This document shows, in pieces, positions 45,842 to 55,703 of a stretch of 64,000 bases of DNA; position 1 is the first letter of the stretch; each line of letters begins with the position of its first letter. Below the pieces are notes generated by a model, which worked only from the letters and a program-made list of their open reading frames with translations, was not told the DNA's origin and did no database searches. The stretch spans positions 124,001 to 188,000 of the forward strand of contig VWND01000022.1 in assembly GCA_009599575.1 (NCBI GenBank), written 5' to 3'. Position numbers and translations under genes: made by a program. The stretch comes from Blumeriella jaapii (Eukaryota > Ascomycota > Leotiomycetes > Helotiales > Drepanopezizaceae).

Positions 45842-46906
45842 TCAAGCCATCCGTTCTTCGCGGTCCACAAGCTCATAACGATCCTGCCGGCTAACCCGCT
45901 TCCAGAGCGACATCTTGGATCTCCCCCCACTCGTACGCTTCCCGCCCACCAACCAGGCGTTCCACACCCACCACATCACACCACCCAGTACGCCCGCCAC
46001 CGCGAATCCCAGAACCGTCAACAGCAGCCAGTGTTTCCCCATCCAGAAGATAGTCTGCGCGTCTTTTCCATGCCAGCTGTTGCCCTTCGTAATGTTGAAG
46101 AAACTCCAGCTAAACCCTTTGTACTCTTCCGGCAGCAAAATTCGGAGATGCTCCGAGAAGGGTCGATTCTCACGCATGTACTCAATCCATAGCACGGAGA
46201 GGAAGAGGGGGCCGGTGCTGTACATGACGGTGATGTATGGCATGCCCCAGTTTCGGTTGTAGGCTGCCAATGACTCGATGGTCCGCATGAAGAAGGGGTG
46301 CTTGGGGATCGAACCCATGGCATCGTTGGAGATTCCTGTGGGGACGGTGCGGCGCACCCATGCGGGGTAGGAGAGGAGAGGGTCGGCGGTTGCAGCCATC
46401 ATCGAGGTCGAGGTAGATGCCACCGTAGTGAGCGAGCACGAAGTAGCGAATAGCATCTGCGCGCTGGATCGGGAAGTTATAACTGTCGAAATTGGCGAGA
46501 GCCCAGGGGTACTCGGTGGCGATGAACTCGCGGGATTTGGCGTCAGTCCAGAGCTGCGTTGTTGTCAGCCTCATTCTCTGATGCTCCTCCGCAGAACGCG
46601 TGGACTGAGTGAGAGTCGGGATCATACGACGTATTCATAATCTTCGTGCAAGTCAATACAGTTTTGCTGCCCAGCCTGCCACCTCTCCGGGATGGATTCA
46701 TTGATGTAGGTCTGATGTATGATCTTGGGGATCAGCTGGATCCCATGGTCGATCAGGTTGCTGCCCGGGGCGGGGATCTCAGCCCTGTGGATGGCATCTT
46801 CTGCTCCGTCCTTGAACAGGAGAGTGATGAGGGTGCTGCAGGCGTTGAGCAGGAAGCCGATCACCAGCAGGTTGGCGACTAGGAAGAGGATCGTTCCGCG
46901 ACGCAT
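45842..46906 (-). CDS. SUR1/CSH1-type glycosyltransferase, likely inositolphosphorylceramide mannosyltransferase (one apparent frameshift)
   Basis: Golgi enzyme of the OCH1/SUR1 DXD family; SUR1 and CSH1 are the catalytic subunits that transfer mannose to IPC. Exon 1 is 46628-46906, the intron is 46554-46627 and exon 2 is 45842-46553. N-terminal anchor GTILFLVANLLVIGFLLNAC, then IPKIIHQTYINESIPERW, AIRYFVLAHYGGIYLDLDDG (the DXD motif), YPAWVRRTVPTGISNDAMGS, KHPFFMRTIESL and YITVMYSTGPLFLSVLW. A C-terminal membrane segment WLLLTVLGFAVAGVLGGVMW precedes a basic tail. The frame changes between DDGCNRR and DPLLSYPAW at about 46383-46390 (CGCCGACC); two missing bases restore an exact multiple of three (about 330 aa). 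SUR1 partner Csg2 is not in the window. Confidence 0.9.
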
Positions 46907-47147
46907 CGTGTTGCGCTGTAATGGATGTGCCTTGTGTCGAGGTAGCGAGGAGGAGGAGAAGGTGGTAGTGGTGGTGGTTGGTGGTGGTGGTGGTGTTGGA
47001 GGTGTTGGGTAAGAGCCCAAAGGCTTAAGTGAATTGAGATTGATATTGTGGAGGCTGGAAATTAGGAGCGCAAGTACAAACAATAGACTTTAGAATTAAT
47101 CTGCGGCGCGTGTGACTATCTGGTCTGGGGTACTGTTGATAGTCGTC

Positions 47148-47172
47148 GGGGGGGGGGGGGGGGGGGGGGGGG
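47148..47172. repeat. 25-nt poly-G
   Basis: Twenty-five consecutive G on the + strand, about 240 bp upstream of the SUR1-like start. Confidence 0.95.
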
Positions 47173-47895
47173 TGGGAAATCGAGGGGGTTGCAAAATTAA
47201 GCAGGGGTCGCGCGCCAAGCTGTGAGCGCAATCTGTTGTTCTTGGGGCGGGAAAGGAGCGACGACGAGCTGGGAAGCGTGATTATGAACAAAGAGCCAAC
47301 GGATCAAAAGTAAAGAGGAAGAATTAAGAGTCAAGGAGAGGTCATCAGTCGTGGGTTGTGGGTTGTGGGTGGTGAAGGTGACGATGAGGTGGAAAAGGAG
47401 GAGGAGGAGGAGGAGGAGAAGTGAAGATGGAGAAGAAGAAGACAAGGCGAGGCGCAGCAGGGTCGCTGAGTCAGAAGCTGGAGAGGCTAGGGCTAAGCGA
47501 GAGGCTAAAGCTAAGCGAGAAACTAAAAGGCTTAGAGGCTACGCGGCCAAGCGCCGGTTAAACAAACGCGCTTGGACCGGTTGCGGCATGGCGCGGGGTG
47601 TCACGTCCGGAGTCCGGATCTTTGAATCCCCGGGACGTCGGCCACTCTGGATGCCGAGTCCGGGGAAGGGGGATTGGGGATGGACTGGGCGAGGGAGCGG
47701 TGATATGTGGACATATATGGCATGTTGTATGTTGTATGTATGTATATACAGTACTGCACTGTACGTGGTAGATAGTACAAGCACGGCTCGGATCATCGAG
47801 CGTGCACGGAACGAGATGCCAATCAATCCTCGAATTGTACCTTTGGTAGTGATTTGTACGTAGCCAAAGTACATAGGTAGGATGGGGGTGAGCAT

Positions 47896-48117
47896 GGCTT
47901 GACGACTTGACGGCTTGATGGTTTGATTGCTAGATGGCTTGACGACTTGATGGCTTGACGGCTTGACAGCCTGATGGCTCTTGGTGGCTTGACGGCTTGA
48001 TGCTTTGATGGTTTGACGGCTTGATGCTTTGATGGCTTGATGGTTTGATGGCTAGATGGCTTGACGGTTTGACGGCTTGACAGCCTGATGGCTTGATGGC
48101 TTGATGGCTTGATGGCC
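47896..48117. repeat. Degenerate 9-bp minisatellite CTTGATGGC
   Basis: About 25 copies of a CTTGATGGC unit with frequent ATG/ACG and GGC/GGT/GAC variants (cttgacggc, tttgatggt, ctagatggc, ctgatggct). It ends about 100 bp downstream of the restored MMM1 stop. Confidence 0.88.
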
Positions 48118-48224
48118 TTAAAAGAATGCTGTCCAGGCGCCCTGCTGCGCCGCCGACGCTCGAGATTCCCCCCCGTCATCATGCTTGATGGCGACAATCT
48201 CGCCGTCCTCCTCCCCTGGCCTCA

Positions 48225-49545
48225 TTCAAGCCATGTTCAAGCCGGGCATACTCCCCGGCATCGCATAGTCCCCCCCTCGTCTGCGCCCTCCGCCTCCACC
48301 TCATGCCCTCCGGCTCGGTCCGGTCCACCTCCTCTCGGGCTCTCGCCTCCGTCTCAACCTCTCTCCGCGCCGTCTCCCTCAAGTTCCGCTCCATCTCCTT
48401 GCCCTTCGCGCGACTGATGCTCGCCGGCTCGCTGTGTGTGCTGCCCGTCGACTCGTCCCCGCCCCGCGTGTTCTTCTTCCGGGGCCACAAGCTGGGCAGC
48501 TCGATCTGCTGGAACCGGGGCTCGACCGCCCTCTCGTCAAACCAGGTGTGGAGTCGGGCCTCCACCAGACTCGCAATTTTGGGCACGTCCTGCAGGCGGC
48601 TGCGGCTACCCACGAGACTTCTGACCGAGAAATCCAGCCGGTAATCGTCCAGGAAGCTGAAAGCGAGGATCGTGGCGTTGGTCGGTCCGCCCGGGATGAA
48701 GCTGATGCTGAGCGTGCCGCTGAACCGCACCACCGAGACGGCCAACGCGACCGGAAGGACCGCAACCAACGGTTTCGGGTAGTTGAGCAGCAACTTCGTC
48801 TCCACAGCCAGCGTGATGAAATCACTCAAGTCCACGTCCATCCGTGCCTGCAGGCGTCCATGCTCTCTGTCCCTTGCGCGTTCCCTCCCTTGACCGTGTA
48901 GCCCCTCCCCCAGACTCAGCCCATCCTCGTCGACGGGAATGATCCTGCAATTGCTGAAGATGGGGAAGTCCTCCCCGAGACTGAGCTCCGTGACCTTGAT
49001 CTCGTCGAGGAAGTCCGGTCGGCTCCCGCCGTTCAACGCTTTCGTCAGGCTCGTCAGGATCGCGTCGTCGTGCTGGGCGTCGCTGCGGAACTGCGCGATC
49101 GTCTGCGCGACCAGCACGTTGAACCAGTCCAGGCTCTCGGGCTGGTGCGAGTCCACGTTGTAGTACGTCTTGTTCAGGATCGTGTTCGTCGTCAGCGGCG
49201 GCGGGTTCCGCAGGACGGCCGAGCGCTTCTGGTTGAGGGGAGGCTGGGCCTGGGAGGAGCGCGAGGGTGTGCTGGCGCGGAGGGAAAGCAGGGAGCGTTT
49301 GTGGGCGAGGGTGCGCGAGCGTCGCTCGGTGGCTCGCAAGGCCGCCGTGATGTCGGGGGATGGCGGGTCGCCGAAGATGAAGAATTTGATAAAGGCGCCG
49401 AGCAGGATCACGACGGAAAGCTGGCCGAGAAGGAGGCCCTGGGTGAAGGAGAGTCTGGATGGGGAGTGAGCAGAGAAAGCACGCAGGAGAAGGAACAGGA
49501 CACGGACGAGGAGGCCTCGAGCCTGGGCGCATCAACAGCCGGCAT
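48225..49545 (-). CDS. MMM1: Maintenance of mitochondrial morphology protein 1, ERMES subunit (one apparent frameshift)
   Basis: ER-anchored, SMP-domain subunit of the ER-mitochondria encounter structure that transfers phospholipids. Exon 1 is placed at 49508-49545 ([12 protein letters not shown]), a 53-nt intron at 49455-49507 (GTCCGT...CCAG), and exon 2 from 49454. The membrane anchor is [20 protein letters not shown] then IKFFIFG. The SMP domain includes [80 protein letters not shown] and [20 protein letters not shown]. Near the end, a C7 run (48270-48276, G7 in the transcript) breaks the frame; with one more G the protein ends [14 protein letters not shown] and stops at 48225, and exons total 423 codons. 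Unrepaired, the frame reads into unrelated sequence to 48179. Confidence 0.92.
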
Positions 49546-49832
49546 TTTGTGTATGGATACAGATATCCGAGGTGGGGTGTAGTGGCAGAGGAACGCATTG
49601 AGGCCAGCTCGATTGATGGTCGTTGTGTTTGTCGAGTCGAAGTCAGATAGACGCGAACTGTCTTTGCAGCGCGTTGTTTACCACTTGTGTGTTTTGCCGA
49701 GGCCAGCCTCACCGACCTCCCCTGACCGAGGAGGCTATCTACACTAAATCGAGACTCGACTAACATAAGTTGATATCTGGTTAGTGGTCGCCCAAAGACG
49801 TATGTGGATTCATCTATCCGCCAACATCCAGA

Positions 49833-50371
49833 ATGGCCTCCTCGTCAGCATACAAAGATTCCCTCACGCAAGCTATCCTCGACCTCCCCCTCCACAAAAC
49901 CCTAGGCATCAGACTCATCTCGCAATCCCTCCAAGAAGCCACCTCCCTCCCAAGCGCCTCCCTCTCCACCGCACGCATCGCCATCTCCTCTGCGCCGCTC
50001 CATCTTTCGTTAGTCGGCACGCTGCACGGCGGCATCTCCACACTCCTGATAGACATCGCCTGTCTCCTGGCCATGGTCCCCACGCTCGCGGATGGCCAGA
50101 GCGCAGCGACGCTGAGCTCCTCGTTCCAGATGCTGAACGCGGTCGTTGTGCCTGCCGAGGTGGGCTTCTTTTCTCTCACGTTAAGTTCAGCCGGCCCAGC
50201 ATCGCTGATATCTTAACTTAGGGCACTGTGTGGGAGGTCGAGGGGCGTGTGCTGAGACGGGGGAAGAATGTTGGCTTTTGTGAGGGAGAGGTACTGTGCG
50301 AGGGCAAAGTCCTGGCCAAAGGGGCTGTGACCAAAACTGTGGTTGCGGCGCCGAAGCACAGTAAGTTGTGA
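49833..50371 (+). CDS. Hotdog-fold thioesterase (PaaI/4HBT-type)
   Basis: Probably hydrolyses an acyl-CoA or related thioester. Exon 1 is 49833-50159, the intron is 50160-50221 (GTGGGC...CTTAG) and exon 2 is 50222-50371, giving 158 residues. The family signature is TLHGGISTLLIDIACLLAM (HGG followed by the hotdog helix) and the strands GTVWEVEGRVLRRGKNVGFC then EGEVLCEGKVLAKGAVTKTV. The catalytic acidic residue would be the Asp in LLIDIA. No targeting signal is clear. Divergent from MMM1 (287 bp between starts). The physiological substrate is unknown. Confidence 0.85.
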
Positions 50372-50841
50372 AGAGGATGCCTGGCTGATAGTTGGCATAG
50401 TGTTAGACATGTAAAAACAAGCCGAGAGCAGGGCAGAAGCCGTGGTAGTGTTTCCCGTATTCTTGATATACAATAGCTTAGTATAGACGAGATAAGACTT
50501 GAGAGAGTGAAAGAGAACTGAAGTCTAGATTCCATCATTCGTTGTTACTTGTTGTACTGTGAGAAGCATGACAATATTCCATACACTGCTTGTGCCGAAT
50601 TTTCAAATTCAAGACCAAGAGCAAAGAGCGCGCCCATCTTGCCAACTGACTGTAGACTCCACGTCGAACCCCCAATGCCGTCCGGTCTAAACAAACTTGG
50701 AAGAAGGTTATAATACACTAGAAGCAGTCTCAAATCGTGAAGCCCAGCAGTGTTGATGCTTTGAGCTTTTCAGAAACCGAGTCCATTTCGAGAAACCTAA
50801 GTGTGTCAAGAAAAATCGAGTAGCTCAGGGAAGACCCCTAT
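50372..50841. other. Convergent 3' gap thioesterase / GDP-mannose transporter
   Basis: About 470 bp, AT-rich, no gene seen. Confidence 0.5.
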
Positions 50842-52252
50842 CTATGCCTTGGCAGCATCGAAGTTGCTCTGCGAGCTTGCGCTCATGACTTGTTGGTTGG
50901 TGGTCGGCAAGCTCATTTTACTCATCTGTGTCTGGCGGACCTTAGCCCACGCATACACGATACCGCTAATGAAACCAATAATGATAGCTGATACACTTCC
51001 GAAGGTTACTGGAGCAGCGAAAAAGATCAAGCCGCTGACAGCGATAGGAAGCTTGTTGAGAGCGCCAACCATAGAGTAAGTGGTGGACGAGGTAACTCGG
51101 ATACACCAGGCGGAGCAGTAGGAGATGAAGATCGTCGCAAGCCCCGAGTAGACCATACCCAGAATGAGGCTATTGCGGTATTCGGGGGGGAAATTCTTCT
51201 CAATGTTGACTGAGGTCCAGTTCTCGAAGATGAACGAGCAGGCGAAGAGAACGGGGATGGTGAGGAGGTTGTTATAGAACATGGCTTGGCAAAATTAGCA
51301 AGCTCCAAAAAAAAAGGTAAAAAGGGTAAAAAGGGTAAAAAGGGTAAAAAGGGTAAAAAGGGTAAAAAGGGTAAAAAGGGTAAAAAGGGTAAAAAGGGTA
51401 AAAAAGTCGGGAAATGGCTTACTGTCCCAATCCTTGAAGTTCATCTTCTTGATGACTTTGCGCATGGACAAAACGTAAGCAGCAGTGCAGAACACGTTCA
51501 TTCCCATCCAAGCGTAGCCAGCGTTCAAAGTTGACAGAGCTTTTGCAGCTTCGTCGCTCTGGATCTCAGCACTTCCGTAAATCGCATGTTGGATATCGGC
51601 CCAAGCAGCAACCACGGAACTCAGAACCATGAGGCCGAAAGAGAAGAGGGCAGAGGCCGTGACGCTCCCGCCGAACCAGAGGACCTCTCCATATGCAATG
51701 ACAATGATGGTCAAGTTCTTGAAGATGGTGTAAACAGGAACGGAGAGGAATTGGAGCGCTTTAGTGCTGGTGTAGATCATTCCAACAAGGAGGAGAGAGA
51801 TAGGGAACCCTGTGCGACCATCAGCCGTTTGATTTCTTCTCCTGAGTCTAGCAGAACGCACATGTCTTTGCTTTCTTTGGGTCGAAAGGCGCCAGGTTGG
51901 TGATCATGCCAGCTTGCTTGCAGAGGATAATGGCAACAATGCAAACCAGAGACTGCCGAAGTCATCAGTTCCGTACGGATTCCCGGGGCAAGGGGCATAC
52001 CTGGATAGCAAGGTAGAAGAAGTTCAGATTCCAGTCGGCGCCTGAAACACAGTATTTGTTGGTAACGGTCATCGAGATTGAAGCCAAACAGTATGCCAGA
52101 ATGGAAAGGGGAGGGCTGTTCGTGATATTCGAAAGAGGAGCCGCGGGAGGATTTCTGGGAGGTCGCGTTGGGATGAACGGCCTATTGGATGGCGACGACC
52201 TGCCACTCGATGTAGTTCGCATCTCGAAATCCTCATTCTTCTTGTCGTCCAT
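50842..52252 (-). CDS. VRG4: Golgi GDP-mannose transporter
   Basis: Exchanges cytosolic GDP-mannose for lumenal GMP in the Golgi, feeding protein and sphingolipid mannosylation. Exons 52001-52252, 51862-51952, 51423-51809 and 50842-51284 join in phase to 390 residues with about ten membrane segments (e.g. WFPISLLLVGMIYTSTKALQ, LFSFGLMVLSSVVAAWADI). Diagnostic motifs are NLTIIVIAYGEVLWFGG and SSTTYSMVGALNKLPIAVSG, the GALNK motif that binds the nucleotide sugar. The N-terminal cytosolic tail is Pro/Ser-rich. The third intron (51285-51422) contains ten copies of a 9-bp repeat. The SUR1-like transferase 4 kb away would use the sugar it delivers. Confidence 0.95.
51311..51406. repeat. Nine-bp minisatellite GGGTAAAAA, ten copies, within VRG4 intron 3
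   Basis: Ten nearly perfect copies on the + strand (TTTTTACCC in the transcript). They occupy most of the 138-nt intron between the GTAAGC donor at 51422 and the CCAAG acceptor at 51285. The repeat has no stop codon in the transcript frame, so an ORF runs through it with a Phe/Thr/Leu repeat. Confidence 0.95.
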
Positions 52253-52844
52253 GGCTGCGGGTGTTCACTTCAGGTTTCGGGTTTTCGAGGTCGGTGAGAA
52301 TGTGTTGTCGAATTGTGTGAAGATGATGACGATAAGAGGAACTTCCTAGTCGTTGACGGAGGCACTAAACCGGCGCGATTATGGGCTCGACCTGAACGCC
52401 ACACGCACTTTTGTTTCTGTCGAGAGGAACGATGGACCGATACCTGGGCGTTGAGTGTCTCGATGAAAAAAGTTCGACCTCGTACTTTTACCGGGGAGAG
52501 TTGAAATGGCCTGAACTCTCTCCTTTAACTAGTGCAGCTGCAGCCTCAAGCAGTGTCTTGGCGTTGCATGGAGCTTTGCAATTTTGCAATTTTGAAGCCT
52601 CTTTCCAGACAATATCCAAGGTTGAATTCAAGCAAGACACCACAGTAATTTGAATGAATCACATCGATCTACCAACATTGTGTTCTCTTGATTGCTGAAG
52701 GCAGAATTGTTTCAAAAAACCAGATCAACCCCGCCAGCCCTACGCGTTTCTTGCGCCCGCGTTCAGATCTCCGTATTCAACGCATTTCTCTCCAAGGAAA
52801 AAAAAGAAAATAAAAGAAGGAAAACTCTGCCAGAACGCCCCAAG
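52253..52844. promoter_or_regulatory. Divergent promoter VRG4 / Plp1-type gene
   Basis: 592 bp between starts; no gene or strong repeat seen. Confidence 0.5.
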
Positions 52845-53515
52845 ATGCCCAAAATCGATTCCCAAGTAGCACATATTCTCGACACTGGCGATTCTGACGA
52901 CGAAGACGCCCTCATTGCTTCTCTTGAAGACTCGCCCGCTCTAGACGCTTTCCGCGAGCAGCGAATCCAGCAGCTGCACTCCGAGTTCACGCGCGCAAAG
53001 CAACGGAAAAATGAGGGATTCGGGCACTACACGGAGATCAAGGAGGAGAAGACGCTGATGGACTTGACGACATCTGTCCAGCATGCGGTGGTGCACTTCG
53101 CCAAGGATGATTTTGCTCGGTGCGGGCTGATGGATGGGCATTTGGAGGTTGGTCTTCCCATCGTTCACATGGGGAAGGATGACCAGACTAATGGAAAGGT
53201 CAGGCTCTTGCTGCGAAACACACCGACACGCGCTTCCTCAAGATGAAGGTCGAGAACGCGCCCTTTCTGGTGGTGAAGCTCAAGGTGCAGGTCTTGCCCT
53301 GCGTGCTGGCGTTCGCGAATGGTGTCAGTGTTGACCGCATCGTGGGCTTCGAAGGGCTCGGATATACAGAGGATACGTTTACCACGAAGGACTTGGAGGG
53401 CAGGCTCCTGGCGTCCGGAGTGTTACAAAGGGCTAAGGCTGTGGGAGAGGCAAGTGTTAAGTGGGGGGTGAAGGCGCCAAAGAAGGATGCGAGTGACGAT
53501 GAGGAATGGGATTGA
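52845..53515 (+). CDS. Phosducin-like/thioredoxin-like protein (Plp1 / TXNDC9 type)
   Basis: Plp1-type proteins are thioredoxin-fold cofactors that work with the cytosolic chaperonin CCT on tubulin and actin. Exon 1 is 52845-53147, the intron is 53148-53203 (GTTGGT...GGTCAG) and exon 2 is 53204-53515, giving 204 residues. The N-terminal acidic helix region (DTGDSDDEDALIASLED...LDAFREQRIQQLHSEFTRAK) is followed by the Trx-like fold HFAKDDFARCGLMDGHLEAL, HTDTRFLKMKVENAPFLVVK, VQVLPCVLAFANGVSVDRIV and GFEGLGY. The active site lacks CxxC, as in the family. Acidic C-terminus DASDDEEWD. Confidence 0.9.
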
Positions 53516-54010
53516 GAGGCTGCCAGGAGAACCGAGATATGAGACATGAGGTTTGAAGGAAGAGACAGCTTTGAAGGCTGTCGAGCAAAGGGGTCAGTGG
53601 ACCGATGGGCATGCCGCTTGTCACACGGCCCTTGCACAAGTCTTCACGACTTGGGACCTGCAGAACCATCCACTTGCAAATGTTCTGCAATCTTCTGGTT
53701 CTAGATAGCCAAAGAAGCAAGACTCCCTGAATTGCTCGAGTGTGAAGGGTGTGCAGCAACTCCTGGTTGGTTGAGGACTGCAGATGTCCGAAATGAATTA
53801 AGGGAGCAGGCAATCAACCACCCGTCAAAGCAATGGGGTCAGTTACAACCAAATTTTCAAATGCCATTCATTTCTCTCTCATAGTCAGTGTGTGGATTCT
53901 TCAAATCTGGCTCTTCACCTCACTCGTCGGTTCAGAATTTTACAACATGCTCTATATGTTCAAGTACTTTCCGGACGCCACTTAAACTAATACGAAATGC
54001 TTGGTGGAAA
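53516..54010. other. Intergenic, no gene seen
   Basis: 3'-flank of the Plp1-type gene up to the tRNA; no ORF with protein character. Confidence 0.5.
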
Positions 54011-54103
54011 GCTTCCGTGGTCCAATGGTTAGGATTCCACCCTTCCAAGATGTGTCAATCATCAAGTCAGGTGGAGGTTCGTGTTCGATTCACGGCGGTT
54101 GCA
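54011..54103 (+). tRNA. tRNA-Gly (anticodon TCC) with a 21-nt intron
   Basis: Cloverleaf: acceptor GCTTCCG / CGGTTGC, D-arm GTCC...GGAT, anticodon stem CCACC/GGTGG, loop C-T-TCC-A, a 21-nt insert after position 37, then A. The T-arm is TCGTG-TTCGATT-CACGG and the discriminator is A. Anticodon TCC reads GGA (glycine). Pairs 3-70 and 4-69 of the acceptor are U-U mismatches, which could mean a decaying copy or sequence errors. Confidence 0.78.
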
Positions 54104-55247
54104 CATATTTACTTTTTGCTTTTACTTTTTTTTATCGCCCCAGCCCGCATGGACCGGAGTTACTACGTTTTGTCCTCGCATGTACGGACAATCCGGCGGG
54201 GCCGAGCGACTACCGGATCCGGCAGGTATATTCTTTACCTTGGGAGTAGCGAGAATACGAAGTTACTTTTCGTGTAAAGCATGAAGGATTCAAGTATGCT
54301 ATGATTTATGGTTTGTCTTGTTTTGGGTGCACGATTACCTACCAATTTCATGTTCGGTCAGGGAGGACTGTAGCTAGCTCACTTATCTTGAGAAATCCTA
54401 CTCCTTTCATCATTACCTCAACTCCTGCCTGAGCTGACATAGGTACCTTAGGCTTCTTGAAACACTGTTCGAGGGAACTTCTCAAGCTTTTTGCTAACGG
54501 GCGAGAATCGACGATCGGGCGGGTAGCTCGCACGGCCAGACCCGTGTTTCTAATCAAAAAGTATATCGTGGAAACAGACGCCCATAGAGGGAATGTCATG
54601 TCCTAGCATCAGAAAAAAGCCGGTAGGCTGACAATCAAGTGTGGGGGGAACGACCACCGATTTTCAATAATCATGAACGAGAAATGGGTGTACGGAGAGT
54701 ACTTTTTCCAAGCTGAACTGTACGAAGCACGCACTTGTTAGCCGCCTTTGGACAATGGTCACGACAGCATCTATACAAGATCTGCGATGGCGGGAGATTT
54801 TCGTAGTAGCGCGACTCAGGTGGTAAGAGCGTCGTAGCTCACTACAGGCTCGTACTTTGAATGAGTGTATCTTCGATGATTGTCCGGAATTGGGGTGGTC
54901 TGCAATCGAAAACAGCTTGTCACTTGTGGAAAATTAGTAGCCAGGGATGATTGGATGAATTGCGAAAGTGCAAGTAGAATTGCTACTCGCTATCTTAGCA
55001 GGCACCACATATCACCACTACCTAAGTAGAAGCCCAAACAACCAAACGAGTAACCACATGCAGACTACCGATACAATCCCAATTGGAACCAACAAGAGAT
55101 TCGCTGAATTAGCTGAATTAGAATATAGGTCCTCGTCAGGCCAATCACGGGTATACTTTATCCTTCCTATCCCAAGACAACCAGAGCTGCTCCGTAGCTA
55201 TCCCCTTACAGGTTTCGCCCGAAACCCATTGTTACCCATAACACAAT
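54104..55247. other. AT-rich intergenic DNA, no gene seen
   Basis: About 1.1 kb between the tRNA and the DUF3602 gene; short ORFs only. Confidence 0.5.
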
Positions 55248-55703
55248 CTAGTCATCGCTGGTTTGGATGTCCTTTTCATCATAAGAGATCCTGTCGTCCG
55301 CAATCGAATCCCTCTTCCCCCCAAAGTACCCCGAGAACCTCCTCATGAGTCCCCCTCTAGCTTCTGTCATGCTCGGCGACGGGCTCCTCGAGTCAACCGA
55401 GGTCGACCTGTTTCCAGCACCACCAATGCCAAAGTGCCAGGAGCCAGCAGCGTTCTGCTTGCGTGTCGAGCTTCGCACCTCTTCCTCGTAAGGGGAAAGG
55501 GAAGCGCGCTCTTCGTGGGAGCGAGAGTTGCCGGCGCCCCCAATGCCGGTGTAGAAGACGCCTTTTGAGAGGGTCGGAACGCAGCGAGGTGTGGAGGGGA
55601 GGACCGGAATTGAGGAGGCTGGCCGGATGTTACCTGCGCCGCCGATACCAGACTTGGTGTATTTGCGAGGCTTGGACGCGACGAGGAGGTCGGTGTTGCC
55701 CAT
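55248..55703 (-). CDS. DUF3602 / Par32(Amu1)-type protein with GIGGAGN repeats
   Basis: Single exon, 151 residues from the ATG at 55703 (MGNTDLLVASKPRKY). Three copies of the exact heptad GIGGAGN occur at residues 19-25, 53-59 and 92-98, separated by Ser/Pro/Arg-rich disordered linkers with many likely phosphorylation sites (SRSPSPS, RRFS). These Gly-rich repeats define the fungal DUF3602 family. The yeast member Par32/Amu1 is a TORC1-dependent phosphoprotein that inhibits Mep ammonium transporters; whether this protein does so is inference. An upstream in-frame ATG at 55931 exists, but the extra 76 residues have no family character. Divergent from the acireductone dioxygenase gene. Confidence 0.83.
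   Translation of the reverse strand: MGNTDLLVASKPRKYTKSGIGGAGNIRPASSIPVLPSTPRCVPTLSKGVFYTGIGGAGNSRSHEERASLSPYEEEVRSSTRKQNAAGSWHFGIGGAGNRSTSVDSRSPSPSMTEARGGLMRRFSGYFGGKRDSIADDRISYDEKDIQTSDD

Larger units (their letters stand above)
46907..48224. other. Repeat-laden intergenic DNA between MMM1 and the SUR1-like gene
   Basis: About 1.3 kb with no supported gene. In order: (GGT)n at about 46950-47000, poly-G of 25 nt, (GAG)n at about 47395-47420, AGGCTAAG-type repeats at about 47480-47540, and a 9-bp minisatellite at 47896-48117. The ORF on the + strand at 47351-47863 is an Arg/Lys/Glu translation of these repeats. Confidence 0.6.

Noticed and set aside
47351..47863. Plus-strand ORF of 170 codons
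   Set aside because: Low-complexity Arg/Lys/Glu translation of GAG and AGGCTAAG repeats, no family sequence.
47896..48117. CRISPR-like array
   Set aside because: The units are contiguous 9-mers without spacers; it is a minisatellite in a eukaryotic genome.
48822..49766. Minus-strand ORF of 314 codons over the MMM1 5' half
   Set aside because: Out-of-frame shadow; the conserved SMP-domain sequence is in the other minus frame.
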